64,000 nt of DNA, taken from contig CANNFX010000002.1 of NCBI GenBank assembly GCA_947504025.1, positions 434,001-498,000 of the forward strand, read 5' to 3'. Below, piece after piece: positions 17,133 to 25,662 of this stretch. Position 1 is the first letter of the stretch. Every line of letters begins with the position of its first letter. Position numbers and translations under genes: made by a program. A model generated the notes under the pieces. That model was not told the origin of the DNA. It did no database searches and saw only the letters and a program-made list of their open reading frames with translations. The DNA is from an uncultured Sphingomonadaceae bacterium. Its GTDB lineage: Bacteria > Pseudomonadota > Alphaproteobacteria > Sphingomonadales > Sphingomonadaceae.

Positions 17133-19562
17133 ATGACCGCGCTCCCAATCAACGTTGTTCTACCGGACATATTATCGGCTCTGCGCGAGCAGGGCACGGC
17201 TGTTCTGATCGCGCCCCCAGGGGCGGGTAAAACGACTGCTGTTGCGCCGGCTTTGCTCGATCAGCCGTGGTGCACGGGTGAGGTCATCTTGCTTAGTCCG
17301 CGCCGCGTTGCTGCCCGTGCGGCAGCAGAGCGTATGGCCGAGATGCTCGGCGAGAAACCGGGCGACACCATCGGATATCTGACTCGTATGGATAGCAGGC
17401 AGTCGGCGAAAACGCGTGTGTTGGTGATGACCGAAGCGATCTTTGTGAACCGCATTTTGGACGATCCAGAGCTGTCTGGCGTCAGCGCGGTGCTGTTCGA
17501 TGAAGCGCATGAGCGGCACCTCGACAGTGATCTTGGTCTAGCTTTGGCGATTGAGAGCAAGCAGGTGCTACGCGACGATCTGCGCGTTCTGGTGATGTCG
17601 GCCACGATTGATGGCGCACGCTTTGCACGGCTGTTGGGCGATAATGCGCCGGTAATTGAGAGTGAAGGCAAGGCCTATCCGCTCGAATTCCGCTGGCTCG
17701 GGTCATCACCCGATAAGCGCGTCGAGGATAGTGTAACCGGTGCGATCATTACCGCTTGGCGCGAGCAGGAGGGCGATATTCTCGCATTCCTTCCCGGCGT
17801 TCGGGAGATCGAACGAGTGCGCGAGCGGCTTGTGGAGCGGCTCAAGGAAGTTCCGATTTTGCCGCTGCATGGCCAAGTGCAACCTGCCGACCAACGGGCC
17901 GCCATTCGCAAGGATAAGGATGGCCGCCGCCGTATTGTGCTTGCTACCGCAATTGCCGAAACGTCGCTGACCTTGGACGGTGTTAGCGTAGTCGTGGACA
18001 GCGGCCTGTCGCGCCGCGCTGAATATGACCGGGCTGCAGGTACAACGCATCTTATCACCGCACGCACCAGTCAGGCAGCCGCAACGCAGCGTGCAGGCCG
18101 TGCGGCGCGGCTCGGTCCTGGGGTCGCCTATCGCCTTTGGGAAGAGGCGGCTCATCCCGGGCGTCCGGCATTTGATCCGCCTGAAATAGAGACCGCAGAC
18201 CTGACACCGCTTGTCCTCTCGCTCGCCAAATGGGGAACGGAAGATCCCGCATCGCTCGCTTGGCTCGACCCGCCGCCAGAGGCCTCTATCGCGGCAGCAC
18301 GTGACCGGTTGGAGAAACTTGGTGCTCTTGATACTTCGGGGAAGATATCCCCGCAGGGCAATCAAATCGCCAGCCTGCCAATGGACCCAGTGCAGGGGGC
18401 CATGGTGCTGTTTGGCGCAGAAGTGGATCAGGCCAAGGATGCGGCGCGGATAGCGTTGCTGTTGCAGGAACGCGGTCTGGGTGGGCGCGGTGAAGACTTG
18501 CTGCACCGTCTCAGCCGTTGGAACACTGACAGTGGTTCGCGAGCTTCGGCATCACGTAAGTTGGCGGATCGGTGGGCAAAGCAAGCGGAACGGCTCGTCT
18601 CCGGCGTGGACGGCGAGGAAATTAGTCCGGCACTTTTTCTCGCGATGGCCCTCCCGGACAATATTGCCAAATCACGCGATGCTAAAGGTGAAAACTGGAT
18701 ATCAGCAGGCGGGCGCGGGTTCTTTCTTGACCCGGCATCATCACTGGCTCGGTCAGAGTGGCTGGTGATCGGGGACGCGCAAGGACAAGCCAAGGGCGCG
18801 CGGATTACCTCTGCTGCGGCTCTAACATTTCAGGAAGTCGAGCAAAGCCTCGGCTATCTGATCGAGCGCCGTTCAGTGTTGAATTGGAACGCATCAGAAA
18901 AGCGTGTTGAGGCACGGCTGGAACGGCGATTGGGTGCGATAACTCTGGCGAGTGGGCCAGATGGCTCGCCCGATCAGGAAGTCGTCAGTGCGCTGCTTTT
19001 AGAACAAGCGAAAGAGGGGCTTGCGGACCTGCTGCCGCAAAGCCTGATGGCACGTGCAAAGCATACCGGCATCCAAGCGCTTTCGCTTAAGGCGCTTCGG
19101 GACTCGGCCGATATCTGGCTTGCTCCATTGTTAGACGGTCGCCGCAATCTGGATATTGCGAGTAACAAGCTGGTGGAGGCGTTGCTTGATCAGCTTGATT
19201 GGGACAGCAAGCAGAAGCTGGATAGGCTAGCTCCGCGTGAATTCAAATCGCCCGCTGGATCGATTCATATAGTTGATTATGCTGGTGATGATGCACCGTC
19301 TGTCGAGGTCCGTGTGCAGGCATTGTTCGGCCTCGACACGCATCCGATGATAGGCCGTACGCCGCTGCTCTTGAAGCTCACCAGCCCAGCGGGCCGCCCG
19401 ATACAATCGACGCGCGATCTGCCTGGCTTCTGGCGTGGGAGCTGGCATGATGTGGCGAAGGATATGAAGGGCCGTTACCCCAAGCACCGTTGGCCGGAAG
19501 AGCCATGGACCGAAAAGCCGAGCCTGAAAACGAAGAACGCCTTTTCAAAGAGCGGTTCTTGA
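17133..19562 (+). CDS. hrpB: ATP-dependent helicase HrpB
   Basis: A DEAH-box helicase of 809 residues matching HrpB, a widespread enzyme whose exact substrate is unsettled. Walker A is APPGAGKTT with Lys33, the Walker B/DEAH box is DEAH at 123-126 (VLFDEAHERHLDSDLGLAL), and SAT is in VMSATIDG. Motif V/VI appears as ATAIAETSLTLDGVSVVVDSG and AATQRAGRAAR. The C-terminal part ends with the HrpB-specific segment WRGSWHDVAKDMKGRYPKHRWPEEP. It follows ispB by 12 bp on the same strand. A small reading frame overlaps its last 58 bp in another frame. Confidence 0.95.
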   Translation: MTALPINVVLPDILSALREQGTAVLIAPPGAGKTTAVAPALLDQPWCTGEVILLSPRRVAARAAAERMAEMLGEKPGDTIGYLTRMDSRQSAKTRVLVMTEAIFVNRILDDPELSGVSAVLFDEAHERHLDSDLGLALAIESKQVLRDDLRVLVMSATIDGARFARLLGDNAPVIESEGKAYPLEFRWLGSSPDKRVEDSVTGAIITAWREQEGDILAFLPGVREIERVRERLVERLKEVPILPLHGQVQPADQRAAIRKDKDGRRRIVLATAIAETSLTLDGVSVVVDSGLSRRAEYDRAAGTTHLITARTSQAAATQRAGRAARLGPGVAYRLWEEAAHPGRPAFDPPEIETADLTPLVLSLAKWGTEDPASLAWLDPPPEASIAAARDRLEKLGALDTSGKISPQGNQIASLPMDPVQGAMVLFGAEVDQAKDAARIALLLQERGLGGRGEDLLHRLSRWNTDSGSRASASRKLADRWAKQAERLVSGVDGEEISPALFLAMALPDNIAKSRDAKGENWISAGGRGFFLDPASSLARSEWLVIGDAQGQAKGARITSAAALTFQEVEQSLGYLIERRSVLNWNASEKRVEARLERRLGAITLASGPDGSPDQEVVSALLLEQAKEGLADLLPQSLMARAKHTGIQALSLKALRDSADIWLAPLLDGRRNLDIASNKLVEALLDQLDWDSKQKLDRLAPREFKSPAGSIHIVDYAGDDAPSVEVRVQALFGLDTHPMIGRTPLLLKLTSPAGRPIQSTRDLPGFWRGSWHDVAKDMKGRYPKHRWPEEPWTEKPSLKTKNAFSKSGS

Positions 19563-19672
19563 TTTTATCAGTTTCGGGCCGCAAAGACGGTCCGCAAGCG
19601 CGACTGCGCGCCGGCCGGATAGGCCGAAGCCAAGAAGCGCGGATGCGCTTGGCCCGGCGTTTGAGGGACTAA
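19505..19672 (+). CDS. Possible small basic ORF overlapping hrpB
   Basis: A 55-codon reading frame starts inside the 3' end of hrpB in another frame and ends 4 bp before the complex I subunit gene. The product is unusually Arg-rich, starting MDRKAEPENEERLFKERFLIL and ending ARMRLARRLRD. It fills the only gap between two genes on the same strand. I know no family for it. It could be a real small protein, a decayed remnant, or chance. An in-frame ATG 15 bp further upstream (19490) also exists. Confidence 0.25.
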   Translation: MDRKAEPENEERLFKERFLILSVSGRKDGPQARLRAGRIGRSQEARMRLARRLRD

Positions 19673-19676
19673 AAGA

Positions 19677-19955
19677 ATGTCAGCACGTATTTACCAACGC
19701 CCGATGAGCGCAATGCAATCCGGTCAAGCCCGGACAGACCAATGGGTGCTCGAATTCGAAGCATCCGAGGCGAAGAAGCCTGATCCGCTGATGGGCTGGG
19801 CTGGCAGCGGCGACACGCAGGCGCAGGTTAGTCTCAGCTTCCCGAATGCAGATGCTGCGCGTGCTTATGCCGAAAAATACGAAATTGCTGCCCGGGTGAT
19901 CCCAACGCCGCAAAAGACGCTGAAGCTGCAGGCCTACGCCGACAATTTCAGGTAA
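19677..19955 (+). CDS. NADH dehydrogenase accessory subunit, NDUFS4-like (ETC complex I subunit)
   Basis: A 92-residue protein of the ETC complex I subunit conserved region family, the bacterial relative of mitochondrial NDUFS4 (18 kDa). Its motif pattern is ARIYQRPMSAMQSGQARTDQW, then W-x-GSGDTQAQVSLSFP-x-ADAARAYAEKYEI, ending LKLQAYADNFR. The protein would sit on the peripheral arm of complex I, stabilising it. In Alphaproteobacteria this gene is commonly separate from the nuo operon, as here. AGGGACTAAAAGA precedes the ATG. Confidence 0.92.
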   Translation: MSARIYQRPMSAMQSGQARTDQWVLEFEASEAKKPDPLMGWAGSGDTQAQVSLSFPNADAARAYAEKYEIAARVIPTPQKTLKLQAYADNFR

Positions 19956-20071
19956 TTTGTTTTGCCCTCAAACGCCGGGCACAGGTCACCCGACCCGCTT
20001 GGCTTCTTCGCATAAGCTCGGGCGGCCAGTCGGCCTTGCAGGCCATGCAACCCCGAGCATTGCTAATTAAC

Positions 20072-20100
20072 TTGAAAATGTCTGGTTGCCCCGCCATATG
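20072..20100 (+). promoter_or_regulatory. Predicted promoter of the SRP RNA gene
   Basis: TTGAAA (20072-20077) is followed after 17 bp by CATATG (20095-20100), a plausible sigma-70 pair. Transcription would start near 20107, which agrees with the 5' end of the SRP RNA helix. The rest of the gap, 19956-20071, shows only GC-rich short repeats and no gene. Confidence 0.5.
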
Positions 20101-20106
20101 CCCGCC

Positions 20107-20197
20107 CGGGAGTCGGGTGGACGTTTGCGTTCGCTAACCTGGTCAGGTCCGGAAGGAAGCAGCCATCCCGAATTGCGGCGGGTCGCTCGGCTCCTTT
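20107..20197 (+). ncRNA. ffs: Signal recognition particle 4.5S RNA
   Basis: The universally conserved SRP domain IV core is visible: GGTCAGGTCCGGAAGGAAGC (20141-20160) followed by AGCC. Flanking arms GAGTCGGGTGGAC (from about 20110) and GGGTCGCTCGGCTC (about 20180-20193) pair over more than ten positions with G-U wobbles, forming the long hairpin. A TTTTT run directly after CTCC (20195-20199) ends the transcript. The RNA binds Ffh and, with FtsY (encoded near 58 kb), targets membrane proteins. End positions are estimates within a few bases. Confidence 0.93.
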
Positions 20198-20260
20198 TTC
20201 CACCCCGCACTTACTGATTGCCGCTGACAAGGCGCGCGCCATTCCCTACCCTGTTAGGTG

Positions 20261-22027
20261 ATGAGCGAATCCGACACACCTGAACCCGGCGAAACCCCCT
20301 CTGCTGAAGAGCTGGAGGCGGCAGGTCAGTCCGCCATGTTCGGCGGCGAAGAAGCGCCTGCGGAGGCAAAGCCGGTCGCTGCCGCACCTCCGCCAACCGG
20401 CGAATCAGTGCAGCCTTACCGCGTTCTCGCCCGCAAATACCGCCCGCAAACCTTTAGAGAGCTCATCGGGCAAGAACCGATGGTCCGCACGCTGGGCAAC
20501 GCGATTGAGCGGGACCGGCTGGCACACGCCTTCTTGATGACCGGCGTTCGCGGGGTCGGCAAAACTTCGACCGCCCGGCTGATTGCCAAAGCGCTCAATT
20601 GCATCGGGCCTGATGGGCAGGGCGGGCCCACCATTGATCCGTGCGGTCAGTGCGAACCATGCGTGGCGATTGCCGAAGGCCGTCACATGGACGTGATCGA
20701 GATGGATGCCGCCAGCCATACCGGTGTGGACGACGTTCGCGAGATTATCGAAGCGGTACGCTATGCTGCGGTCTCAGCGCGCTACAAAATCTACATCATC
20801 GATGAAGTTCACATGTTATCGCGCAATGCTTTCAATGCATTGCTCAAAACGCTTGAGGAACCGCCTGCGCATGTGAAGTTCCTCTTCGCCACCACCGAAG
20901 TCGACAAATTGCCAGTCACGGTTCTCAGCCGGACACAGCGCTTCGACCTTCGGCGGATCAGCGCACCGATGCTTTCCGGTCACTTTGCCAAGATATGCCA
21001 GTTGGAAGGCGTTGACGCAGAGGATGAAGCGCTGGCGATGATCGCCAATTCGGCTGAAGGTTCAGTGCGCGACGGTCTTTCGATCCTCGATCAGGCAATC
21101 GCACACGCCGATCTTGGCGGCGACGGCAAGGTCTTGGCTGACCGCGTTCGCGATATGCTTGGGCTTGCCGATAAGGGCGGACAGCGCCGTTTGCTAACTG
21201 CGATGCTGGAAGGCGAAGCTCCGGCATTGCTGGAGGAAATCCACAAGCAACATTCGCTTGGCGTAGAACCGCTTTCACTGATGCGCGGTGTGATGGACCT
21301 CGTCCACAAGATCACCGTTGCGCAGATTGGCGGCAGCGAATCCGATGCGCCCACTCAGGAAGAGCGTGACGCGATCCAGACATGGTCTGAAAAGCTCAAG
21401 GCTGCGCAGCTGCACCGTTTGTGGCAGCTACTGATGAAGGGGCATGACGAAGTGCGCGGTGCGCCCGATCCGTTGGTTGCGGCGCAAATGGCATTGCTGC
21501 GTGTGTTGCACGCTTCCGACATGCCTGATCCTGGCAGCCTGGTGAAACAGCTTGAGGAAATGATGGCCACCGCGCCAACGCCGCAAGCTGGCCCTGCAAG
21601 TGGAGAGGGCGCATCTGCCCCTGCGACTGCGCAAGCGTTGGATTGGCGCGAGCTAGTTGAACGGATTGAACACAAGTTCCTCGGCCTCGGTTCGCGGCTG
21701 CGCATGCAAGTGCGGCCGATCACGGTGGAGCGCGGAAAGCTCACCTATTCACTGGCCGATGGTTTTTCAGACAATTTCACCAGCGAATTGCGTGATGCTC
21801 TGAACCAGATCACAGGTGATACATGGGAAGTGGCCCAGCAGGATGTTGCCGGTGAACCAACGCTGGTCGAACGCGAAGCGCTGGAACGCGCCGAGGCTAT
21901 CGAGCGTATGAAGAATGATCCCCTAGTGGCCGCCACCATGGCCGCTTTCCCCGGCGCGCGGTTGGTCGATGAAGATCCCCGCAATGCGCCGCAAGAGAAC
22001 AGTCCCCCCTGGAGCAGATCCGCTTAG
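20261..22027 (+). CDS. dnaX: DNA polymerase III subunit gamma/tau
   Basis: The clamp-loader ATPase of the replicative polymerase, 588 residues. The N-terminal 45 residues are acidic and Pro/Ala-rich, then VLARKYRPQTFRELIGQEPMVRTL opens the AAA+ domain. Walker A is GVRGVGKTS with Lys101; four Cys near CIGPDG...CGQCEPC form the zinc module. Walker B is IYIIDEVHMLS and the SRC motif is LSRTQRFDLRRI. A Pro/Ala-rich linker near residues 450-470 leads to the tau C-terminal part. I prefer the ATG at 20261 to the adjacent GTG at 20258. It is followed by ybaB after 25 bp. Confidence 0.96.
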   Translation: MSESDTPEPGETPSAEELEAAGQSAMFGGEEAPAEAKPVAAAPPPTGESVQPYRVLARKYRPQTFRELIGQEPMVRTLGNAIERDRLAHAFLMTGVRGVGKTSTARLIAKALNCIGPDGQGGPTIDPCGQCEPCVAIAEGRHMDVIEMDAASHTGVDDVREIIEAVRYAAVSARYKIYIIDEVHMLSRNAFNALLKTLEEPPAHVKFLFATTEVDKLPVTVLSRTQRFDLRRISAPMLSGHFAKICQLEGVDAEDEALAMIANSAEGSVRDGLSILDQAIAHADLGGDGKVLADRVRDMLGLADKGGQRRLLTAMLEGEAPALLEEIHKQHSLGVEPLSLMRGVMDLVHKITVAQIGGSESDAPTQEERDAIQTWSEKLKAAQLHRLWQLLMKGHDEVRGAPDPLVAAQMALLRVLHASDMPDPGSLVKQLEEMMATAPTPQAGPASGEGASAPATAQALDWRELVERIEHKFLGLGSRLRMQVRPITVERGKLTYSLADGFSDNFTSELRDALNQITGDTWEVAQQDVAGEPTLVEREALERAEAIERMKNDPLVAATMAAFPGARLVDEDPRNAPQENSPPWSRSA

Positions 22028-22052
22028 GGCAGGGTAGCATAAGGTAGATGAC

Positions 22053-22394
22053 ATGAAATCGATGGAAGAAATGATTCAGGCCGCTCAGAAGGCTGCGGAA
22101 ACGATTCAGCAGCAGATGGGCGAAACGCAAGTGAAGCTCGATGCGATTGAGGTCGAGGGTCAGTCAGGCGGCGGGTTGGTGAAAATCCGCTGCACGGCAA
22201 AAGGTCGCATCCTCGGCGTCGATATCGACGAGAGCCTGATGAAGCCGGAAGAAAAGCAAATGGTCGAAGACCTGGTCACCGCCGCCTTCAACGACGCCCG
22301 CGACAAGGCTGACCGGATTTCCAACGAGGAAATGCAGAAAGTGCAAGGCGGCATGGGCTTGCCACCGGGCTTCAAACTGCCGGGTATGGAGTGA
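22053..22394 (+). CDS. ybaB: YbaB/EbfC family nucleoid-associated protein
   Basis: A 113-residue protein that forms a tweezer-like dimer binding DNA and helping organise the nucleoid. Its pattern is MKSMEEMIQAAQKAAETIQQQMGETQVKLDAIEVEGQSGGGLVKI in outline, then DESLMKPEEKQMVEDLVTAAFNDARDKAD, with a Met/Gly/Pro-rich tail (GGMGLPPGFKLPGME). The dnaX-ybaB pair is conserved widely. The recR gene that commonly comes next is absent; an unrelated minus-strand gene follows instead. Confidence 0.95.
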   Translation: MKSMEEMIQAAQKAAETIQQQMGETQVKLDAIEVEGQSGGGLVKIRCTAKGRILGVDIDESLMKPEEKQMVEDLVTAAFNDARDKADRISNEEMQKVQGGMGLPPGFKLPGME

Positions 22395-22434
22395 GGGCTG
22401 GCGCGGCTTTTGAGGGGGACGGCCAGGCTGTAAT

Positions 22435-22824
22435 CTAAAGGCAACCGGCCTCAGTCACGATGGCTGTTGAGGCGGTCAAACTCTCACCAGAGTTTGCGCT
22501 CCAAGTTATCTCAATCAACTCATTGCACGGCAGCCCTTTGATAAGACGCTCCGCGTCCTTGTTTTGCTGATCCACAGTAAACCTGTTTGCATGTAGCCAG
22601 TTTAGCAATTCGCGTTCGGGCGACCCGGAAGCAAATCGCTCACCAAATTCGTTGGCGCTTTCTGCATCACCCCAATTCGCGTCAGCGAGAAGTTCTGGGC
22701 GCGATTCGCTTGATGCGACTGCAAACCCCAAGGGGATACCCTGCCAATTCAGGACGACGGCCAGAGCCACAGCGAGCAGCGCCGCGCAAAGCAACCACTT
22801 CCAAGAGGACAATAAATTTCGCAT
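22435..22824 (-). CDS. Small membrane-anchored protein of unknown function
   Basis: A 129-residue protein with one N-terminal hydrophobic helix (about 7-26, SWKWLLCAALLAVALAVVLNW) and a periplasmic or extracytoplasmic domain of about 100 residues. The pattern GSPERELLNWLHANRFTVD followed by a Cys (LPCNELIEITW) and a final GCL resembles small alphaproteobacterial proteins I recall only as hypothetical. Two Cys outside the membrane might form a disulfide. The ATG at 22824 follows a GTG at 22839 that would add 5 residues. It converges on ybaB. Confidence 0.65.
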   Translation of the reverse strand: MRNLLSSWKWLLCAALLAVALAVVLNWQGIPLGFAVASSESRPELLADANWGDAESANEFGERFASGSPERELLNWLHANRFTVDQQNKDAERLIKGLPCNELIEITWSANSGESLTASTAIVTEAGCL

Positions 22825-22866
22825 GCGTCTAGCTAACACGCATGGTTATGTCTGCAAGTGGGTGGT

Positions 22867-22900
22867 TAGCTGACATAGCCAATTTCCTACTCGGATCTAA
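22867..22900. repeat. 34-bp direct repeat, left copy
   Basis: This element lies just outside the 3' end of the S9 peptidase gene, and 43 bp upstream of the small membrane protein gene start. It matches a second copy at 25663-25696 at 31 of 34 positions, in the same orientation. The core GCCAATTTCCTACTCGGATC is identical in both copies. The two copies bracket the marR-peptidase operon. Confidence 0.85.
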
Positions 22901-22921
22901 TATGTCATCAGTGCCCGAGAT

Positions 22922-24988
22922 TCACTGTTGGCCGCTGTTTTTTGTGAGTGCATCATCTAACCCCCGGACATATTGCGAGCCATGCAATATCTCGATGCTC
23001 GACTGATCAAACGCGTCGTCGAACGGTTCGGCCCGCCCGCCCAGGCATTCGGCAAAGAAATGTTCGGTCAGCGCATAATTAGCGAACTGGTTAGCAGGCT
23101 GGGAAAAACCGTGCCCCTCGTCGGGGAAATTGGCGTAAGTGACTGGTAGTTTCTTAGCCGCCATAGCGGCGACGATAGCGTCCGATTCTGCCTTGGCAAC
23201 GCGCGGATCATTGGCGCCATGAGAGATCAGTAACGGGCGTGTGATCCGGCCAACAAACGTAATGGGCGAGCGCGCGAGCATATCCTCGCGGTCCGCTGCT
23301 TTTTCTGGATTCCCGACAAAACGATACCAGTCGCTTTCGAGATAGGGCTTTACGTAATCGGGGAAGCTTTCGATCAGCGTGACTAGATTTGATGGCGCGA
23401 CCCGGGCCGCACCGCAGGCGAACACATCGGGCGTAAAAGTCAGGCCAACCAGCGTGGCATAGCCGCCATAGGAGCCGCCTGTGATCCCTACCATATTGCG
23501 TTCGGTGATCTCTTCGGCAATCGCCCAGTTGACGCCGTCGATCAGATCATCATGCATCTTGCCGGCGAATTCACGCGTCGCAGCATTGAGAAATTTTTTG
23601 CCGAAGCCGGTCGATCCACGAAAGTTGATCGACAAGACCGCATAGCCGCGATTGGCCATCCACTGAGCCGAAGGATCATAGCCAAAGGAATCCCGTTCCC
23701 AAGGTCCGCCATGAACCGAAAGGATCAACGGAACCGGGCTTTCCGGACGTCCATTTTTATCCTGATCGGAACCGGGTGGCAGCGTAAGGTAAGACACAAG
23801 CGAGAGCCCGTCGCGCGTCTTGATCTCAATCGGATGCATCGGCTGAAGTCCAGCGTTCTCGAGTTCCGGTCTGGTGGTGAATAGCGATTGAAGCGTACGC
23901 GCCAGGCGATCGTAGATGTAATAATGCGTCGGGCTTTGTGGTCCCGAGACGTAAACGACGAATTTTGTAAGATCGTCGGTCATCGATACGATGCCGATAT
24001 TGCCGTCCAACTGCTGTCGAAGGAAATCGAAATCGTCGGCAAAGGCGGGATCGAGAACGTCCCATTCCTGCGTAAGGTACTCTGCCGCAAAGGCCAGCGG
24101 TCGGTTGGTCGTCGGATGGAACAGCACTTTGGCGACATCGGCCCGTGCATTGACGCCAAGTGGTTCAACCGAACCGTCGCGCGTATCGATGCGGATCAAT
24201 GCCGCTGTGTCTTTATTGCGGCTGTCCAAAGCGTAGAGATAGTTACCCGAAGCATCGAAGCCTACGAAATCGCTGGTCAGATAATCGTCCATTGGGATAT
24301 CGACCAGAATATTTCCTTTGAAATCAATTACTTGAGCGCCGCCTCCAGGCGGCGTTTCATAACCGTAACGAGGTATCAGGTCGTGATCGATCAGCCATGC
24401 CCCGAAGCCTGGGTTGATCTTTAACAGCTCGCTTTCGCCCGTTGCGACGTCAACTATGTGCAAGTCGACCAATTCGGGGTCGCGATCATTCATGCCGACA
24501 ACAATTTTATTGGGGTGCGCTGCCGAGCGCGCCTCTAAGGAAACGCGCACACCATCACGAACGGGAGTCAGATCGCGTGTCGTACCCGTCGCGATGTCGG
24601 TGGAGTAAATGTGGTAGTTTTCGTCACCATCCTTGTCCTGACGATACAGTACATATTGCGAATCATAACCCCATTGATGGTTGGTGATCCCACGACCAGT
24701 TTTGTCTGTCAGGGGCCGGGCCTTGGCAATGTCATTGGCGGGTGCGATCCAGATATTGAGCACACCGTCGACCGGCGCAAGCCAGCTAATCGTGCTGCCA
24801 TCGGGACTCATGCGAACCTGACCGCGATCAGGATTACCGAACAGGGTTGTTCGCGGGATCAGCGGCGCTTCGGCACTTTCGGTTACGGTAGCATAGCTGC
24901 GGAGATCGATATGTTCGTGAGTTGTACAGGCGCTTGCGATACAAACGAGAGAAGTTGAGAGCACGATGGCCCGAACAGGAATGTTCAT
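22922..24988 (-). CDS. S9 family prolyl-oligopeptidase-like lipoprotein
   Basis: A 688-residue serine peptidase of family S9. The N-terminus is a lipoprotein signal (VLSTSLVCIASAC), with Cys21 as the lipidation site, so the mature enzyme should be membrane-anchored outside the cytoplasm. An N-terminal beta-propeller of about 370 residues (WLAPVDGVLNIW and following) is followed by the alpha/beta-hydrolase domain with Ser506 in GITGGSYGGYA, Asp594 in HGANDPRV and His626 in DEGHGFS. Its likely substrates are short peptides. The gene overlaps marR by 4 bp (ATGA), so expression should follow MarR control. The enzyme type is common; the genetic setting is not. Confidence 0.9.
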   Translation of the reverse strand: MNIPVRAIVLSTSLVCIASACTTHEHIDLRSYATVTESAEAPLIPRTTLFGNPDRGQVRMSPDGSTISWLAPVDGVLNIWIAPANDIAKARPLTDKTGRGITNHQWGYDSQYVLYRQDKDGDENYHIYSTDIATGTTRDLTPVRDGVRVSLEARSAAHPNKIVVGMNDRDPELVDLHIVDVATGESELLKINPGFGAWLIDHDLIPRYGYETPPGGGAQVIDFKGNILVDIPMDDYLTSDFVGFDASGNYLYALDSRNKDTAALIRIDTRDGSVEPLGVNARADVAKVLFHPTTNRPLAFAAEYLTQEWDVLDPAFADDFDFLRQQLDGNIGIVSMTDDLTKFVVYVSGPQSPTHYYIYDRLARTLQSLFTTRPELENAGLQPMHPIEIKTRDGLSLVSYLTLPPGSDQDKNGRPESPVPLILSVHGGPWERDSFGYDPSAQWMANRGYAVLSINFRGSTGFGKKFLNAATREFAGKMHDDLIDGVNWAIAEEITERNMVGITGGSYGGYATLVGLTFTPDVFACGAARVAPSNLVTLIESFPDYVKPYLESDWYRFVGNPEKAADREDMLARSPITFVGRITRPLLISHGANDPRVAKAESDAIVAAMAAKKLPVTYANFPDEGHGFSQPANQFANYALTEHFFAECLGGRAEPFDDAFDQSSIEILHGSQYVRGLDDALTKNSGQQ

Positions 24989-25494
24989 TGCTTTTCTCCG
25001 AGAGAAGTTGATTCGGAAGCAGGAAAGCGGTCGGAGAAAGGCCGTTTTTTGAGTGCAGCGGATGCTTCATTGAGCAAACATGAAAGGTCGGCACCCAGCT
25101 CGTCGTGCAGGCTGTGAATGGCCACTTGAGACGCGACCATATAATCCTCCAGCAACCTGGCTTGCTTGATGCCCTCTTTGGTCAACTTCAATAGTTGACG
25201 ACGCCTATCTTTCGTATCTGGGCTGCGCTGCACGAGATTCAGTTTTGTCAAACTTGCGATGCGTTGCCCGATCACCTGATGCGGTTGTTCCAGAGCGCAT
25301 GAAACGCTCGCTAAGGACACGTTCGGGTTATGCCAAAGGTAATGCAACGTCGAAGAGGTCACGACCGGGAAGACCATCTTTCTGGCACGATATACGACTT
25401 CAGCCTGAGCCGTCAGCAGGTTGGCAAAGTCGGCCGCCCTCCTGCCCAGAAATGCATTGGCTATGCTTTCATCATCCGAAAATTCTTTTTGCAT
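24985..25494 (-). CDS. MarR-family transcriptional regulator
   Basis: A 169-residue protein with MarR winged-helix features: ARKMVFPVVTSSTLHYLWHNPNVSLASVSCALEQPHQVIGQRIASLTKLNLVQRSPDTKDRRRQLLKLTKEG in outline, with the wing at DTKDRRRQLLKL. MarR proteins bind palindromes as dimers and release DNA on binding small molecules. A striking palindrome and promoter lie directly upstream, so autorepression is likely. The stop overlaps the start of the S9 peptidase gene. The N- and C-terminal dimerisation helices are present. The inducing ligand is unknown. Confidence 0.87.
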   Translation of the reverse strand: MQKEFSDDESIANAFLGRRAADFANLLTAQAEVVYRARKMVFPVVTSSTLHYLWHNPNVSLASVSCALEQPHQVIGQRIASLTKLNLVQRSPDTKDRRRQLLKLTKEGIKQARLLEDYMVASQVAIHSLHDELGADLSCLLNEASAALKKRPFSDRFPASESTSLGEKQ

Positions 25495-25510
25495 CTAACA
25501 CGCATCTCCA

Positions 25511-25554
25511 ATCAGCAATATATTGCGCAATATAATGCGCAATATATTGCTGAT
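25511..25554. promoter_or_regulatory. 19-bp-armed inverted repeat, probable MarR operator
   Basis: Positions 25511-25529 and 25536-25554 are perfect reverse complements (19 bp each) around the 6-nt spacer ATATAA. Each arm contains the perfect 12-bp palindrome GCAATATATTGC (25515-25526 and 25539-25550), 24 bp apart. ATTGCGCAAT at 25522-25531 is another perfect palindrome overlapping the left arm and spacer. The element covers the spacer, the -10 and the expected start of the minus-strand marR promoter, as expected of a repressor site that can hold two dimers. Confidence 0.85.
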
Positions 25555-25559
25555 GTCAA
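25531..25559 (-). promoter_or_regulatory. Predicted promoter of the marR-S9 peptidase operon
   Basis: On the minus strand TTGACA (25554-25559) is followed after 17 bp by ATTATA (25531-25536); an 18-bp spacing gives TTATAT. The promoter lies almost entirely inside the inverted repeat, so a bound repressor would block RNA polymerase directly. Transcription would begin roughly 30 bp before the marR ATG at 25494. Confidence 0.7.
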
Positions 25560-25662
25560 CTCCAAGAACTTTACTGAAAGCCAACCGGGTAAACTTCACT
25601 GGATCGGTAAGTTTGCTGTCGGGAGCTTTGATGCAGTTAATGAGTGCCTACACTTGTGTCGC

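Noticed and set aside
17706..18506. 266-codon minus-strand frame inside hrpB
   Set aside because: hrpB reads through with intact helicase motifs; the antisense frame has no recognisable domain.
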